Origin: Methanoculleus formosensis
GTDB lineage: Archaea > Halobacteriota > Methanomicrobia > Methanomicrobiales > Methanoculleaceae
Assembly (NCBI RefSeq): GCF_025384765.1
Contig: NZ_VHLL01000001.1
Span: 614,370 to 678,369 of the forward strand
Length of the DNA: 64,000 nucleotides
Direction of reading: 5' to 3'
In this document: piece after piece, positions 1 to 9,758 of the stretch
Numbering within the stretch: the first letter of the stretch is position 1
Layout of the letters: every line of letters begins with the position of its first letter
Notes under the pieces: model-generated
The model's database searches: none
Seen by the model: only the letters and a program-made list of their open reading frames with translations
Told to the model about the DNA's origin: nothing
Translations under genes and position numbers: made by a program

Positions 1-1
1 C

Positions 2-1189
2 GGCATCGAGCCGATCGGTGAGGCCGCAGAGAGGCTTCCCGAAGTACCGTCGTTTATGCGCAGGGGTATCGTCGTCGGACACCGGGACTACAACCTGGTG
101 GCCGACGCCATCAAAAACCGCACCCCGTTTCACGTGCTGACCGGGTTCATGCCTTCAGGCCTCCCGCACCTCGGGCACCTGATGGTCATGAAAGAGGTCG
201 TCTGGCACGTCCGGCAGGGCGGAAACGGCTACATCGCCATCGCCGACCGGGAAGCGCACGCGGTCCGCGGCATATCGTGGGAGAAGTGCCGCGAGTACGG
301 GAAGGAGTATCTCAAGGCCCTCTATGCGCTCGGGTTCGAGGGCACGGCCTACTACCAGAGCAAGAACGAGCGCTTGAAGGACCTTGCGTTCGAGGCGGCC
401 ACGAAGGTGAACTTCTCGGAACTCGCGGCGATATACGGGTTCGGGCCCGATACCTCGCTCTCCCATGCCATGAGCGTCGTCACCCAGGTTGCCGATATCC
501 TCTTCCCGCAGCTCGACGCCGGCCCTGCGCCCACGATCGTCCCGGTCGGCCTCGACCAGGACCCGCATATCCGGCTCACCCGGGACGTGGCCTACAAACT
601 CAGGCTCTTCACGGTCGAGGATCGCGGCGACCATATCAGCGTCCGTTCAAAGAACGCATCTGAAGCGGCTATCGAGGCCGTGCACCGCGCTTTCCCCGGC
701 TCGAAGAAGTATGCGGGCCACGTCGACGTCACCGGCCTTCCGCAGGAGCAGGTCGAGGACGCCGTCAGGAAGATCGAGATCGCTCACGGCGGGTTCGGGT
801 TCTACCTCCCTTCGTCGACCTACCACATCTTCATGCCCGGACTCCAGGGCGGGAAGATGTCGAGCAGCGTGCCCGAGAGTTTGTTCGGGTTCTACGAGCC
901 CGATAAATCGGTCAGGAAGAAGGTGATGGGGGCGATGACCGGCGGGCGGATGACGCTTGAGGAACAACAGCGTCTCGGGGGCGAGCCGGACGCCTGCTCG
1001 GTCTATCTCCTGAATCTCTTCCACATGCTCGAGGACGACGTGGAGCTCGCCGACCTCCGCCGCCGGTGCGAGAGCGGCGAACTCACCTGCGGGCAGTGCA
1101 AGAAGGAGACGTATGAGCGCGTGCAGGCGTTCCTTGTGGAGTTACGGGATAAGATGGATTCAGTCGAGCATCTTGCAGAGGAGGTGTGA
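2..1189 (+). CDS. trpS: Tryptophanyl-tRNA synthetase, 5' end outside window
   Basis: Class I aminoacyl-tRNA synthetase that charges tRNA-Trp in the cytoplasm. The frame is open from base 2, and the residues before the first ATG at 56 (GIEPIGEAAERLPEVPSFMR) read as conserved TrpRS sequence, so the true start lies left of the window. The HIGH-type motif appears as PHLGHL near bases 164-181 and the KMSKS-type motif as GKMSSS near 852-869, both fitting the archaeal/eukaryotic TrpRS subfamily. The stop at 1187-1189 touches the start of pheS, so the two are probably co-transcribed. Confidence 0.95.
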   Translation, partial: GIEPIGEAAERLPEVPSFMRRGIVVGHRDYNLVADAIKNRTPFHVLTGFMPSGLPHLGHLMVMKEVVWHVRQGGNGYIAIADREAHAVRGISWEKCREYGKEYLKALYALGFEGTAYYQSKNERLKDLAFEAATKVNFSELAAIYGFGPDTSLSHAMSVVTQVADILFPQLDAGPAPTIVPVGLDQDPHIRLTRDVAYKLRLFTVEDRGDHISVRSKNASEAAIEAVHRAFPGSKKYAGHVDVTGLPQEQVEDAVRKIEIAHGGFGFYLPSSTYHIFMPGLQGGKMSSSVPESLFGFYEPDKSVRKKVMGAMTGGRMTLEEQQRLGGEPDACSVYLLNLFHMLEDDVELADLRRRCESGELTCGQCKKETYERVQAFLVELRDKMDSVEHLAEEV

Positions 1190-2637
1190 TGGTGGAACTG
1201 ACGCTGAACGAGAAGAGGCTCCTGGTCGCCCTGGAGGCGACCGGGTCGGTCGATGCGGCCGTCCTTGCGGAGAAGATGGATGCCCGCCGGGAAGCGGTGG
1301 TGCAGTACGCGAACCTCGCCGGGGAGCGGGGGCTTGTGGACGTGGATAAACACGTCTCCCGGCGGTATGTCCCGACGGAGGAGGGGCGGGCTTACATGGA
1401 AAAGGGTCTTCCCGAGCGGCAGGTGCTCGAGAGTTTCGAGGAGACGATCTCGATGCGCGACCTCCAGCGCCATCCGCTCGCAAAGATCGCGATCGGCTGG
1501 ATGCGCAAGAAAGGCTGGATCGCCATCCGCGACGGGGTCGTGGAGAAGACCGGCACGACCGCCCCGGGACCCGATGAGGCCGCGTTTGCACGGCTCTCCG
1601 GGAGCGGCGCGATCGAGGACGGCGTTGGGGTTGGCGATCTCGTGAAGCGCGGGCTCGCCATTGAGGAGGAGACCGTCGCCTACACCGTCTCGATCACACC
1701 CCGCGGCCGCGAACTCCTCGAGGCAGGGCTCGACCTCCGCGAAGAGGTCGAGACGCTCACCCGCGAGCAGATCCTCTCCGGCGAGTGGAAGGATCTCCCG
1801 CTCCGGCGCTACGACGTCACGAAACTCCCCCGGCGCGCCTACCCGGGCAAGACCCACCCCTACCAGCGCATCATCGACGAGATGCGCCGCACCCTCTTCG
1901 ACATGGGTTTTGAGGAGATGGCGGGCGGGATCGTGCAGAGTTCGTTCTGGAACTTCGACGCCCTCTTCCAGCCGCAGGATCACCCGGCGCGGGAGATGCA
2001 GGACACCTTCTTCCTCGGCGAACGCTGGCCGCTCCCGGCGGGGTACGAGTGCGTCCGGGATATGCACGAGCACGGCGGCGAGACCTCGTCCACCGGCTGG
2101 GGAGGCACCTGGAGCGCAGCGAAGGCAGAGCAGTGCGTGCTCCGGACGCACACGACGAGCCTCTCCATTCAGCACCTCGCCGCGAACCCGGAGCCGCCGG
2201 TACGGGCGTTCTGCATCGGCCGGGTCTACCGGAGGGAGGCGGTCGACCCCACCCACCTCGCGGAGTTCGAGCAGCTCGAAGGGATCGTGATGGACGAAGG
2301 AGTGAACTTCCGCCACCTCCTCGGGTTCTTGAAGGAGTTCTACGCCAAGATGGGCTTTGAGAAGGTCCGGTTCCGGCCGGGCTACTTCCCCTACACCGAA
2401 CCCTCCGTGGAGCCGGAGGTCTACGTCGACGGGCTTGGCTGGGTGGAACTCGGCGGCGCGGGCATCTTCCGGGAGGAGGTGACCGCGCCCTTCGGGATCG
2501 AGCACCAGGTCCTCGCGTGGGGCCTCGGGATCAGCCGGGTGGCGATGCTCCGGCTCGGGCTGCGGGATCTCCGGCAGCTCTACAGGAGCGACGTCGAGTG
2601 GGTCCGGGAGACGCCCACCTACGGCGGGAGGCGGTGA
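1189..2637 (+). CDS. pheS: Phenylalanyl-tRNA synthetase alpha subunit
   Basis: Catalytic alpha subunit of the alpha2-beta2 PheRS; attaches Phe to tRNA-Phe. The 482-residue protein has the long N-terminal winged-helix region of archaeal PheS (about residues 1-200), then the class II core with the conserved block [16 protein letters not shown] and a motif-3 end [28 protein letters not shown] ribosome site overlaps the end of trpS at 1180-1186. It sits very close to ATG 1189, so GTG 1192 is also possible. pheT follows 2 bases after the stop. Confidence 0.95.
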   Translation: MVELTLNEKRLLVALEATGSVDAAVLAEKMDARREAVVQYANLAGERGLVDVDKHVSRRYVPTEEGRAYMEKGLPERQVLESFEETISMRDLQRHPLAKIAIGWMRKKGWIAIRDGVVEKTGTTAPGPDEAAFARLSGSGAIEDGVGVGDLVKRGLAIEEETVAYTVSITPRGRELLEAGLDLREEVETLTREQILSGEWKDLPLRRYDVTKLPRRAYPGKTHPYQRIIDEMRRTLFDMGFEEMAGGIVQSSFWNFDALFQPQDHPAREMQDTFFLGERWPLPAGYECVRDMHEHGGETSSTGWGGTWSAAKAEQCVLRTHTTSLSIQHLAANPEPPVRAFCIGRVYRREAVDPTHLAEFEQLEGIVMDEGVNFRHLLGFLKEFYAKMGFEKVRFRPGYFPYTEPSVEPEVYVDGLGWVELGGAGIFREEVTAPFGIEHQVLAWGLGISRVAMLRLGLRDLRQLYRSDVEWVRETPTYGGRR

Positions 2638-2639
2638 GC

Positions 2640-4280
2640 ATGGCGATTATAACGTTACCCTACCGGTACCTGGAACGGCTGGCCGGAACCGACCGGCAGA
2701 CGATCATCGACCGCGTTCCGATGATCGGGGCCGACATCGAGCGGATCGAGGAAGACCACGTGGACGTCGAGTTCTTCCCGGACCGCCCAGACCTCTACTC
2801 TCCCGAGGGCGTCGCCCGGGCGATGCGGGGGTTCCTCGGTATCGAAGAGGGGTTGCCGGCCTACGCCGTCCGCCCTTCCGGGATCACCTTCTCGGTCGAC
2901 CCGGGGCTTGCCGGTATCCGGCCGTATCTCGGTTCGGCGGTGATAAGGAACGTCAACCTCGACGAGGAGGCGATCGAGAGCCTGATGGCCCTCCAGGAGG
3001 CCCTCCACTGGGCGGTCGGGCGCGGCCGGGGCAAGGTGGCGATCGGCGTCCATGATCTGGACGCGATCACGCCGCCGTTCCGCTACATCGCCTCGCCCCG
3101 GAGCCGATCGTTCGTCCCGCTGGACTTCGAGCGGGAGATGACGATGGAGGAGATGCTCGCCGACCACCCGAAGGGCCGGGACTACGCCCACCTGGTGGAG
3201 AACTTCGATCGTTTCCCGCTGATCGTCGATGCCGACGACCGGGTGCTCTCCTTCCCGCCGATCATCAACGGCGAGCTGACGAGGGTCACGTCGGCGACGA
3301 AGAACATCCTGCTCGACTGCACCGGCACCGACAGAAAAGCGGTGATGACGGCGGTCAACATCATCTGCACGGCGCTCGCCGAGGCCGGGGCGACGGTCGA
3401 GAGTGTCACCGTCGAAGGAGAGGAGATGCCCACGCTTGCGCCGACGGAGAGGGTCGTCTCGGTCGCGGAATGCTCCTCCCTCCTCGGCCTCCCTCTCACG
3501 GGAGAGGAGATCTCGCGACTTCTTTGCCGGATGCGGTTCGGGGCGGAGCCTGACGGCGACTCACGGGTCCGGGTGCTCGTCCCCTGCTACCGCGCCGACA
3601 TCCTCCATGACTGGGACATCTTTGAGGATGTGGCGATCGCCTACGGTTTCGAGAACTTCGATGCAGTCCTCCCGGCGACATCCACGGTCGCAGAGGAGCA
3701 CCCGATCCCCGCCATCGCGGGAGCGGTAAGGTCGGTGATGATCGGCCTCGGGTATCTTGAGATGATGCCGTTCACCCTCGCGAGCGAACGGGTGCTGTAT
3801 GAGAAGATGCAGCGCGAGCCCGCTCCCGGAACCCTCCGTCTGCTCCACCCGATCAGCGAGGAGCAGACGGTGGTCCGGACCGACCTCCTCCCTCTCCTGA
3901 TGGAGATGCTTCAGGCGAACAAGCACCGCGAACTCCCGCAGCGGCTCTTCACGGTGGGCGATGTGGTCGAGGACTGCGTCACCTCCCAGCGGGCCGCGGC
4001 GGTGAGCATCCACCCGGCGGCTGACTTCTCCGAGGCCTATGCGGCGGCGGACGTCCTCTGCCGGGAGCTCTCGCTCTCCTACACGGTCACGGAGTCGGCC
4101 GATCCGGCGTTCCTCGACGGCCGCCGTGGCGATATCGTCGTCGACGGGAGAATAGTGGGGGTCTTCGGGGAGATTCACCCGGCCGTTCTCAGGGCGTTCG
4201 ACCTCGAGCACCCGGTCGCGGCGCTCGCGCTCGACCTTACAGCCGTACCGGGATACCCCGCTCTGCCAGGTACTCCTTGA
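2640..4280 (+). CDS. pheT: Phenylalanyl-tRNA synthetase beta subunit
   Basis: Beta subunit of PheRS with tRNA-binding and editing domains, 546 residues, the usual archaeal length. The start [14 protein letters not shown] at 2640 is preceded by GGAGGCGGTGA overlapping the pheS stop, typical of translational coupling. [20 protein letters not shown] near residues 40-60 is a conserved PheT block, and the B3/B4 and B5 regions follow. The last 44 bases are antisense to the 3' end of hisF, an unusual convergent overlap. Confidence 0.95.
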   Translation: MAIITLPYRYLERLAGTDRQTIIDRVPMIGADIERIEEDHVDVEFFPDRPDLYSPEGVARAMRGFLGIEEGLPAYAVRPSGITFSVDPGLAGIRPYLGSAVIRNVNLDEEAIESLMALQEALHWAVGRGRGKVAIGVHDLDAITPPFRYIASPRSRSFVPLDFEREMTMEEMLADHPKGRDYAHLVENFDRFPLIVDADDRVLSFPPIINGELTRVTSATKNILLDCTGTDRKAVMTAVNIICTALAEAGATVESVTVEGEEMPTLAPTERVVSVAECSSLLGLPLTGEEISRLLCRMRFGAEPDGDSRVRVLVPCYRADILHDWDIFEDVAIAYGFENFDAVLPATSTVAEEHPIPAIAGAVRSVMIGLGYLEMMPFTLASERVLYEKMQREPAPGTLRLLHPISEEQTVVRTDLLPLLMEMLQANKHRELPQRLFTVGDVVEDCVTSQRAAAVSIHPAADFSEAYAAADVLCRELSLSYTVTESADPAFLDGRRGDIVVDGRIVGVFGEIHPAVLRAFDLEHPVAALALDLTAVPGYPALPGTP

Positions 4281-5043
4281 CCTGGCGGACGGTGAACTCG
4301 CCGTAGTGGAAGACGCTTGCCGCAAGGCAGGCGTCGGCCTTTCCTTCCGTGAACCCTTCGTAGAAGTGGTCGAGCGTCCCCACGCCGCCGCTCGCGACGA
4401 CCGGAACCCCGACCGCCTCCGAGACCGCTCTCGTGACCGGGATATCGAACCCCTCCTTCGTCCCGTCGGTCTCCATGCTGGTGAGCAGGATCTCCCCCGC
4501 CCCGCGCTCCTCGGCCTCCCTCGCCCAGGCGACGGCGTCAAGCCCCGTCCCCCGGCTTCCGCCGTGGGTGACGACCTCGTACCAGCACTCCCGGCCGTCG
4601 GCGAGGGCGATCGGGGTCTTTCCCGGCAGCATCTCGTAGTTTCGCCGGACATCGACGGCGACGACGATGCACTGGGTCCCGAACCGTTCCGCTCCCTCCG
4701 AGATCAGGCCCGGGTCGGCGACGGCGCTCGAGTTGATGCTCACCTTGTCCGCACCCGCCCGGAGGATCCGGCTCATCTCACCGATCGTCCGGATACCGCC
4801 GCCGACGGTGAGCGGGAGGAAGAGTTCGTCGGCCGCACGCTGCACGACATCGACGATCGTGCTCCGGTCCTCTTGTGTGGCGGCGATGTCGAGGAAGACC
4901 ACCTCGTCCGCGCCCTGCTCGTTGTAGCGCTGGGCGAGTTCCACGGGATCACCGGCGTCCCGCAGGCCGACGAAGTGCGTACCCTTGACGACCCGCCCGT
5001 CCTTGAGGTCCAGGCAGGGGATGATCCGCTTGGTCAAAACCAT
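4237..5043 (-). CDS. hisF: Imidazole glycerol phosphate synthase cyclase subunit
   Basis: HisF closes the imidazole ring in histidine synthesis, using ammonia from HisH to form imidazole glycerol phosphate and AICAR. The 268-residue TIM barrel begins [21 protein letters not shown], containing the first catalytic Asp (CLDLKDG). The second is in the [10 protein letters not shown] strand. The phosphate-binding blocks GGGIRT and ASGGVG are present. No other his gene is in the window, so it stands alone. Its 3' end overlaps pheT by 44 bases. Confidence 0.95.
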   Translation of the reverse strand: MVLTKRIIPCLDLKDGRVVKGTHFVGLRDAGDPVELAQRYNEQGADEVVFLDIAATQEDRSTIVDVVQRAADELFLPLTVGGGIRTIGEMSRILRAGADKVSINSSAVADPGLISEGAERFGTQCIVVAVDVRRNYEMLPGKTPIALADGRECWYEVVTHGGSRGTGLDAVAWAREAEERGAGEILLTSMETDGTKEGFDIPVTRAVSEAVGVPVVASGGVGTLDHFYEGFTEGKADACLAASVFHYGEFTVRQVKEYLAERGIPVRL

Positions 5044-5099
5044 GCTTAGTGGGTTTGAAGGCGAAGGTGATGAGGGTTTCTCACGTCCCCGATGAAACT

Positions 5100-5130
5100 C
5101 GCCGCACCCCTCACGTTTAAGTAATCATGA
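5100..5130. promoter_or_regulatory. Probable divergent promoter between hisF and ahcY
   Basis: The 148-base gap between the two divergent starts is GC-rich except for a TTTAAGTAAT-like stretch near 5115-5124. This is the only TATA-like candidate for either gene. Assignment to one direction is uncertain. Confidence 0.3.
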
Positions 5131-5191
5131 ACGATACTTTTACAGGCAAACCGGAGGATATCCGGGCGGGATAAGAGGTCTGGTGGTTTTT

Positions 5192-6418
5192 ATGGAGTCT
5201 GGGGATCTAAAGATTGCGTGGGCGCGGCAGTATATGCCGGTGCTCTCGTCCATTCGGAAGCGTTTTGTCGAGGAGAAGCCGTTTGCCGGCATGACTGTCG
5301 GCATGGCCCTGCACGTCGAGGCGAAGACCGCGGTGCTGGTCGAGACGCTCGCGGCAGGCGGGGCCGAGGTGCACATCACGGGGTGCAACCCCCTCTCGAC
5401 CCAGGACGACGTCTCGACGGCGCTCGGGACCCGGGAAGGCATTCACTCCTACGCCCGCCGGGGAGCGAGCGTCGAGGAGTACTACGCGGCCATCGACCGG
5501 GTGCTCGACGCCCGTCCCGCGATCACCATCGACGACGGGATGGACCTGATCTACCGCATCCACACCGAGCGACGGGATGTCCTCGATGCCGTCATCGGCG
5601 GGTGCGAGGAGACGACGACCGGCATCCACCGGCTCCGCGCGATGGCACAGGAGGGAGCGCTCAGGTTCCCGGTCGTCGCCGTCAACGACACCCCGATGAA
5701 GCACTTCTTCGACAACGTCCACGGGACCGGGGAGAGTTCGCTTGCGTCGGTCATGATCACCACGAACGTCCTCATCGCCGGCAAGAGGTTCGTCGTCGCC
5801 GGTTACGGCTACTGCGGCCGGGGGCTCGCGCAGAAGGCCCGGAGCCTCGGCGCCCGGGTCATCGTGACGGAAGTGGATCCCCGTCGGGCGCTCCAGGCGC
5901 ACATGGACGGGTTCGACGTCACGACGATGGACGATGCGGCACCGCTCGGCGACATCTTCGTCACCACCACCGGGAACACGGGCATCCTCACGGAGCGGCA
6001 CTTCCCGACCCTGAAGGACGGCGCAATCCTCGCGAACGCCGGCCACTTCAATGTCGAGATCGACGTCGACTGGCTTGCGGCGAACGCGGACTCTACGGTT
6101 CACCGGGACGGCATCGACACCTACGTGCTCGATGGGAAGGCCGTCCACGTCCTCGCCGAGGGAAGGCTCGTGAACCTCGCGACGCCGAAGGGCATGGGCC
6201 ACCCCGTCGAAGTGATGGACCTGAGTTTCGCCGTCCAGGCGCTCTCCGCCGAGTTCATCGCGAAGCACGGCCGCGAGCTCGCTCCCGGCGTCCACGACGT
6301 CCCGTCCGTCATCGATGAAGGGATAGCGCGGCTGAAACTCGCCACGCTCGGTATCTCGATCGACCGGCTGACGCCCGAGCAGGTGACCTACATGGGCAGC
6401 TGGACGATCGGGACGTAG
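5192..6418 (+). CDS. ahcY: S-adenosylhomocysteine (or S-inosylhomocysteine) hydrolase
   Basis: Recycles the S-adenosylmethionine by-product. The 408-residue protein carries the substrate region SRKR-like HVEAKTAVL and CNPLSTQDDV, and the NAD-binding glycine motif VVAGYGYCGRG. The start ATG at 5192 is preceded by GGTGG at 5182-5186; an in-frame GTG at 5183 is less likely. In methanogens this family has been shown in one case (Methanocaldococcus) to prefer S-inosylhomocysteine, so the exact substrate is open. Confidence 0.92.
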   Translation: MESGDLKIAWARQYMPVLSSIRKRFVEEKPFAGMTVGMALHVEAKTAVLVETLAAGGAEVHITGCNPLSTQDDVSTALGTREGIHSYARRGASVEEYYAAIDRVLDARPAITIDDGMDLIYRIHTERRDVLDAVIGGCEETTTGIHRLRAMAQEGALRFPVVAVNDTPMKHFFDNVHGTGESSLASVMITTNVLIAGKRFVVAGYGYCGRGLAQKARSLGARVIVTEVDPRRALQAHMDGFDVTTMDDAAPLGDIFVTTTGNTGILTERHFPTLKDGAILANAGHFNVEIDVDWLAANADSTVHRDGIDTYVLDGKAVHVLAEGRLVNLATPKGMGHPVEVMDLSFAVQALSAEFIAKHGRELAPGVHDVPSVIDEGIARLKLATLGISIDRLTPEQVTYMGSWTIGT

Positions 6419-6495
6419 ACTGTCCCTTTTACCCTGGAAGTTCCGGGGTAAATCCACGGCGAGGAGAGATAGACCTGTCTGGACCAGGTGTGCCG

Positions 6496-6888
6496 TCACG
6501 ACCTGCGAGCGTCCTCGCCGCCATCCGTCCGCACCATGAACCCGTGGCTGCACTCGCAGCATCGGTACTGTGTGTAGATGCCGCGCTCGGCGGCATTGAC
6601 AACCCCGATACATTCTCCCGGAGACCCGCACCGAGGGCACACCGGTCTTTTGCCATCGAACCAACGGCCGCATCGAAGGCACTGGTGAGGGGTATGTACC
6701 TCCGGATCGACGGCAACGGCATCCTCGATGTAGCGTCGGCACCCACAGAAGGGACAGGGAGCGCGGGTGCCGTCCCCGTTGTCATCCGGCGGGCATGTGA
6801 TCCCTGTCCTCCGATCCGAACCGCGCACACGGCACCCCCTCCTGCTTTGCATGAGGTCGATCTCCTCTAATGGAGTTTCTTCTTGCAT
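6496..6888 (-). CDS. Small zinc-ribbon protein
   Basis: A 130-residue protein with four Cys pairs: CPFCGC, CLRCGRW, CPRCG and CCEC, enough for two zinc ribbons. The start is supported by an AGGAGAT ribosome site five bases before the ATG. There is no recognisable catalytic domain; a role in nucleic-acid or protein binding is only inferred. It is divergent from the ribbon-helix-helix-like gene at 7043, and the gap between them carries operator-like palindromes, so both could be controlled from the same site. Confidence 0.7.
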   Translation of the reverse strand: MQEETPLEEIDLMQSRRGCRVRGSDRRTGITCPPDDNGDGTRAPCPFCGCRRYIEDAVAVDPEVHTPHQCLRCGRWFDGKRPVCPRCGSPGECIGVVNAAERGIYTQYRCCECSHGFMVRTDGGEDARRS

Positions 6889-6977
6889 TTCAATCTCCTA
6901 TCCGCGGTTTTCGGCAAGTCGAAACCGGCCAGCCCGCTCTGTCGCATACATCGGTGTTGGGCTACCGACGGCTTAAT

Positions 6978-7003
6978 GATACCTATGGGTATCTCATGGT
7001 ATC
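6978..7003. promoter_or_regulatory. Operator-like palindrome with 10-bp repeat
   Basis: GATACC (6978-6983), four bases, GGTATC (6988-6993), four bases, GGTATC (6998-7003). The first two form a perfect 6-4-6 palindrome; the second and third are direct repeats exactly 10 bp apart. The site lies just before an AT-rich TATA candidate (about 7028-7036) of the downstream gene. This spacing suits a ribbon-helix-helix repressor. Confidence 0.45.
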
Positions 7004-7042
7004 TTGCCGGAAAAATAAAAACAATGTAATATAATCGTTCAA

Positions 7043-7345
7043 ATGGAATCTCTGAATGGAATAATGGGTCTTCCCGACAGCGTCTCAAGCAAACAGGTGG
7101 GCGTACGACTGCCAGGTCACCTCTACCGGTGGCTGAAGGATAAAGTTGACAACGGCGAGTACTCGAATATGGCACAGTCCGTCATCGGGGAACTGACGAA
7201 GGTCAAGACGCTCGAAGAGGCTCGATGCCGGGAGACCACGGCATACGGCATTTATGAGGATGAACCCCTCTCCCGTATGGTGAACGAGCGCATTGAGGGG
7301 GTCCGCCGCGAGCTCCTTGATGAAGTGAAACGGCGGCGTGCCTGA
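7043..7345 (+). CDS. Ribbon-helix-helix-like small protein
   Basis: A 100-residue basic/acidic protein. Residues about 17-55 (KQVGVRLPGHLYRWLKDKV onward, then NMAQSVIGELTKV) look like a ribbon-helix-helix fold: a beta strand followed by two short helices. The C-terminal 45 residues are charged and helical. ATG 7043 is very near the TATA candidate, so ATG 7064 (MGLPDSV) may be the real leaderless start. A DNA-binding autoregulator or a lone antitoxin are both possible; no toxin partner is adjacent. Confidence 0.6.
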   Translation: MESLNGIMGLPDSVSSKQVGVRLPGHLYRWLKDKVDNGEYSNMAQSVIGELTKVKTLEEARCRETTAYGIYEDEPLSRMVNERIEGVRRELLDEVKRRRA

Positions 7346-7527
7346 TCGTCGATCATTCGCCCGGCTGGGTGCGTCTTTCTGCGGCCGTACCGGTCGTGCG
7401 GCACCCCTGTGTGAGGCGGGAAATCTTCTTGCTCCGGGACGATCGACCCGAAAATCCGGTAGTGCCCTACGAAACAACTGGTTATCTGAGATCCCATCCC
7501 GGTGTTCCCGCTTGCATGCTGGTCAGG

Positions 7528-7705
7528 TGCACGGCTTTCCATCGGGTATCGCCATGACTGCCCCCGCCCTTGAGGAGCGGGGGAGGAGCGCGAAGCGCGG
7601 GTGGGGTGGGGTGGGGTTGATGACGGGCACGGATCTTTACGCGTTGGAGATAGGGGAGGGGAAGACCCTCCCCACGAGCCGCCACCCCCATGGCGATAGC
7701 CACCA
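7528..7705 (+). repeat. GC-rich dispersed repeat, copy 1
   Basis: Begins with GTGCACGGCTTTCC and continues through a core GCCATGACTGCCCCCGCCC and GGAGCGCGAAGCGCGGG to a segment with GGGGAAGACCCTCCCC. The reverse complement of 11110-11278 matches it in the same order with small gaps, so the two copies are inverted relative to each other. Confidence 0.7.
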
Positions 7706-8073
7706 CGGCCCACAGCATGAGGACATGCTTGAAAGAATTGGTCGAACTCAGAGACAGACCGGGTCCGGCACCAATCTCGTCAGGGATGAACGACAGCCGG
7801 AAGAGGGTGGGCTTTACCAGAGCCCGATAACGGAAATTTTCGGTCGGATCCACCGAGATCGATTATCAGTTCTATGCTAGAGCACTACCGAAAATCCTTT
7901 CGAAATCTTCTTTTCCGTCGTTCCGGCACCGCCTGCCCACAGGCCACTCATCCGACTGATGCCCCGCACTTCGCCCATCTCCGGGTGGCGGATCTCCGGA
8001 AACGACGCATACTTTTTATGCTCGTCGAGCCGGTAAACCAAATATCGTTTATATTGGCTCTAAATCATCTAAA

Positions 8074-8090
8074 TTAAATATACCGTGCCG
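8074..8090 (+). promoter_or_regulatory. TATA box of modA
   Basis: TTAAATATA sits about 35-43 bases before the modA ATG in an AT-rich window flanked by GC-rich DNA. No upstream molybdate operator was recognised. Confidence 0.5.
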
Positions 8091-8119
8091 CAATTCTTTA
8101 TGAACAAGGTGTCAGTATT

Positions 8120-8941
8120 ATGAAAGTCCCAACCCCGGCAACCCTTGTTGCCATATGTCTTCTGATGATCGCCGGTCTCCTGGTCGCGGGATGCACGACC
8201 ACCGAGCAGGCACCCGAAACGACGACCCTGACGGTCTTTACCGCCGCATCGCTCACGGGAGCCTTCACGGATATCGGCAAGGCCTACGAGGCACAGAACG
8301 AGAACGTCAAGGTCGACTTCGTCTTCGACGGCTCACAGACCCTCCGCACCCAGATCGAGCAGGGCGCGAATGCGGACATCTTCGTCTCCGCGAGCACGAA
8401 GCACATGAAGGCGCTCCAGGACGGTGGGTTCATGGAGAACAGCACCGTAACTCCGTTCCTCGGGAACAGCCTGGCCCTGATCGTCCCGGTGGAAAACCAG
8501 GCAGGGATTGCCGGTGTTGCCGACCTGAACAAACCGGGTGTGAAACTCGTCATCGGCACCAAGGACGTTCCCTTCGGCGACTACACCCGGCAGATGCTCG
8601 ACAAGATGGCCGCCGATCCGGCCTACGGCCAGGCCTACAAGGACGCCGTGATGAAGAACGTCGTCTCCGAGGAGACGGCGGTGAGCTCCGTGGTGCCCAA
8701 ACTGGCGCTCGGCGAGGCGGATGCGGCGATCGTCTACAAGTCGGACGTTTCAAAAGACGACCTGACCAAGGTGACCCGGTTCGATATCCCGGCCGAGTAC
8801 AACGTCGTGGCCACCTACCCGCTCGGCATCCTTGCGGAGTCGGCGAGCAAGACTGAAGCAGCGTCGTTCATAGCCTTCGTCCGGGGTCCGGACGGCAGCG
8901 CCATCCTGACAGAATATGGTTTTGACCCAATCTCCGGCTGA
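8120..8941 (+). CDS. modA: Molybdate ABC transporter substrate-binding lipoprotein
   Basis: Periplasmic-type binding protein that captures molybdate (or tungstate) outside the membrane. The 273-residue protein has a lipoprotein signal peptide with lipobox LVAGC (Cys25), then the ModA signature LTVFTAASLTGAF and the anion-binding region FDGSQTLRTQIEQGANADIF. The length fits ModA rather than the longer archaeal WtpA. It is followed by modB and modC with overlaps, forming a complete importer. Molybdenum or tungsten is needed for formylmethanofuran dehydrogenase in methanogens. Confidence 0.9.
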   Translation: MKVPTPATLVAICLLMIAGLLVAGCTTTEQAPETTTLTVFTAASLTGAFTDIGKAYEAQNENVKVDFVFDGSQTLRTQIEQGANADIFVSASTKHMKALQDGGFMENSTVTPFLGNSLALIVPVENQAGIAGVADLNKPGVKLVIGTKDVPFGDYTRQMLDKMAADPAYGQAYKDAVMKNVVSEETAVSSVVPKLALGEADAAIVYKSDVSKDDLTKVTRFDIPAEYNVVATYPLGILAESASKTEAASFIAFVRGPDGSAILTEYGFDPISG

Positions 8942-9758
8942 ACACTGGAGATCCGCGCACGGCGGCCGGACGGTGTTATGGAGGGCGGTCCTCACCCTTC
9001 TCACCGCCGCCCTTCTTGCGCTCTTCCTCCTCTTCATCACGCTGCCGGTAGCCTCGCTCTTCCTGAGGATATCACCTGAGGAGTTCCTCAGCTCCCTCAC
9101 CGAACCGGTGGTGCTCGATGCGCTCTCGCTCTCCTTTGTCACCGCGACGGTGAGCACGGTGATCGTCGTCCTCTTCGGAACGCCGCTTGCCCTGGTGAAT
9201 GCCCGGCGCGACTACCGGGGCAGGGAACTCGTCGACACTCTCACGGATCTCCCCATCGTCCTCCCGCCGGCGGTGGCGGGTCTCGCGCTGCTGATGGCCT
9301 TCGGTCGCCGGGGCGTGGTCGGGCAGTACCTCGACCTCTTCGGCATCCAGATCGGGTTCACCACGCTTGCGGTGGTAATGGCCCAGGTCTTCGTCGCCTC
9401 GCCGTTCTACATCCGGCAGGCACGGGCGAGTTTCGAGGCGGTCGACAGCCTCTACGAGGATGCGGCGCGGACGCTCGGGGCCTCCCCCGGGACGGTCGCC
9501 CTCCGGATCACCATCCCGCTTGCGCAGGCCGGACTCGTCTCCGGTGCGATCCTCTCGTTTGCCCGGGCGCTCGGTGAGTTCGGTGCCACGATCATGTTTG
9601 CCGGGAACTTCCAGGGCAGGACCCAGACGATGCCCCTTGCGATCTACACGACCATGCAGGGAGACATGAACGCCGCGATCAGCCTCTCCATCATCCTCGT
9701 CGTGATATCGTTCGCCGTGATATCCGCCGTGAAGATCGTCACCCGGAGGAAGTACTGA
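8916..9758 (+). CDS. modB: Molybdate ABC transporter permease
   Basis: Inner-membrane channel subunit of the molybdate importer, 280 residues with about five to six hydrophobic helices. The ABC-coupling EAA loop is present as EDAARTLGASPGTVALRIT, followed by the conserved RALGEFGATIMFAGN of ModB. The ATG at 8916 overlaps modA by 26 bases; an internal GTG (VLWRAVL) could also serve. The stop shares one base with the modC ATG. Confidence 0.92.
   Translation: MVLTQSPAEHWRSAHGGRTVLWRAVLTLLTAALLALFLLFITLPVASLFLRISPEEFLSSLTEPVVLDALSLSFVTATVSTVIVVLFGTPLALVNARRDYRGRELVDTLTDLPIVLPPAVAGLALLMAFGRRGVVGQYLDLFGIQIGFTTLAVVMAQVFVASPFYIRQARASFEAVDSLYEDAARTLGASPGTVALRITIPLAQAGLVSGAILSFARALGEFGATIMFAGNFQGRTQTMPLAIYTTMQGDMNAAISLSIILVVISFAVISAVKIVTRRKY

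Larger units (their letters stand above)
7346..8119. other. 774-bp gene-poor stretch before modA
   Basis: No convincing gene. It contains one copy of the GC-rich dispersed repeat (about 7528-7705) whose inverted partner lies beyond modABC. The last 60 bases are AT-rich and hold the modA promoter. Open frames across the stretch are GC-driven and lack family resemblance. Confidence 0.6.

Noticed and set aside
1003..2505. A 500-codon open frame antisense to pheS
   Set aside because: It is a by-product of high GC codon bias; no protein family resemblance, no ribosome site, and the opposite strand encodes a clear PheS.
5207..6742. A 511-codon open frame antisense to ahcY
   Set aside because: Arg/Gly/Val/Asp-rich shadow sequence without domains; the sense strand is a conserved enzyme.
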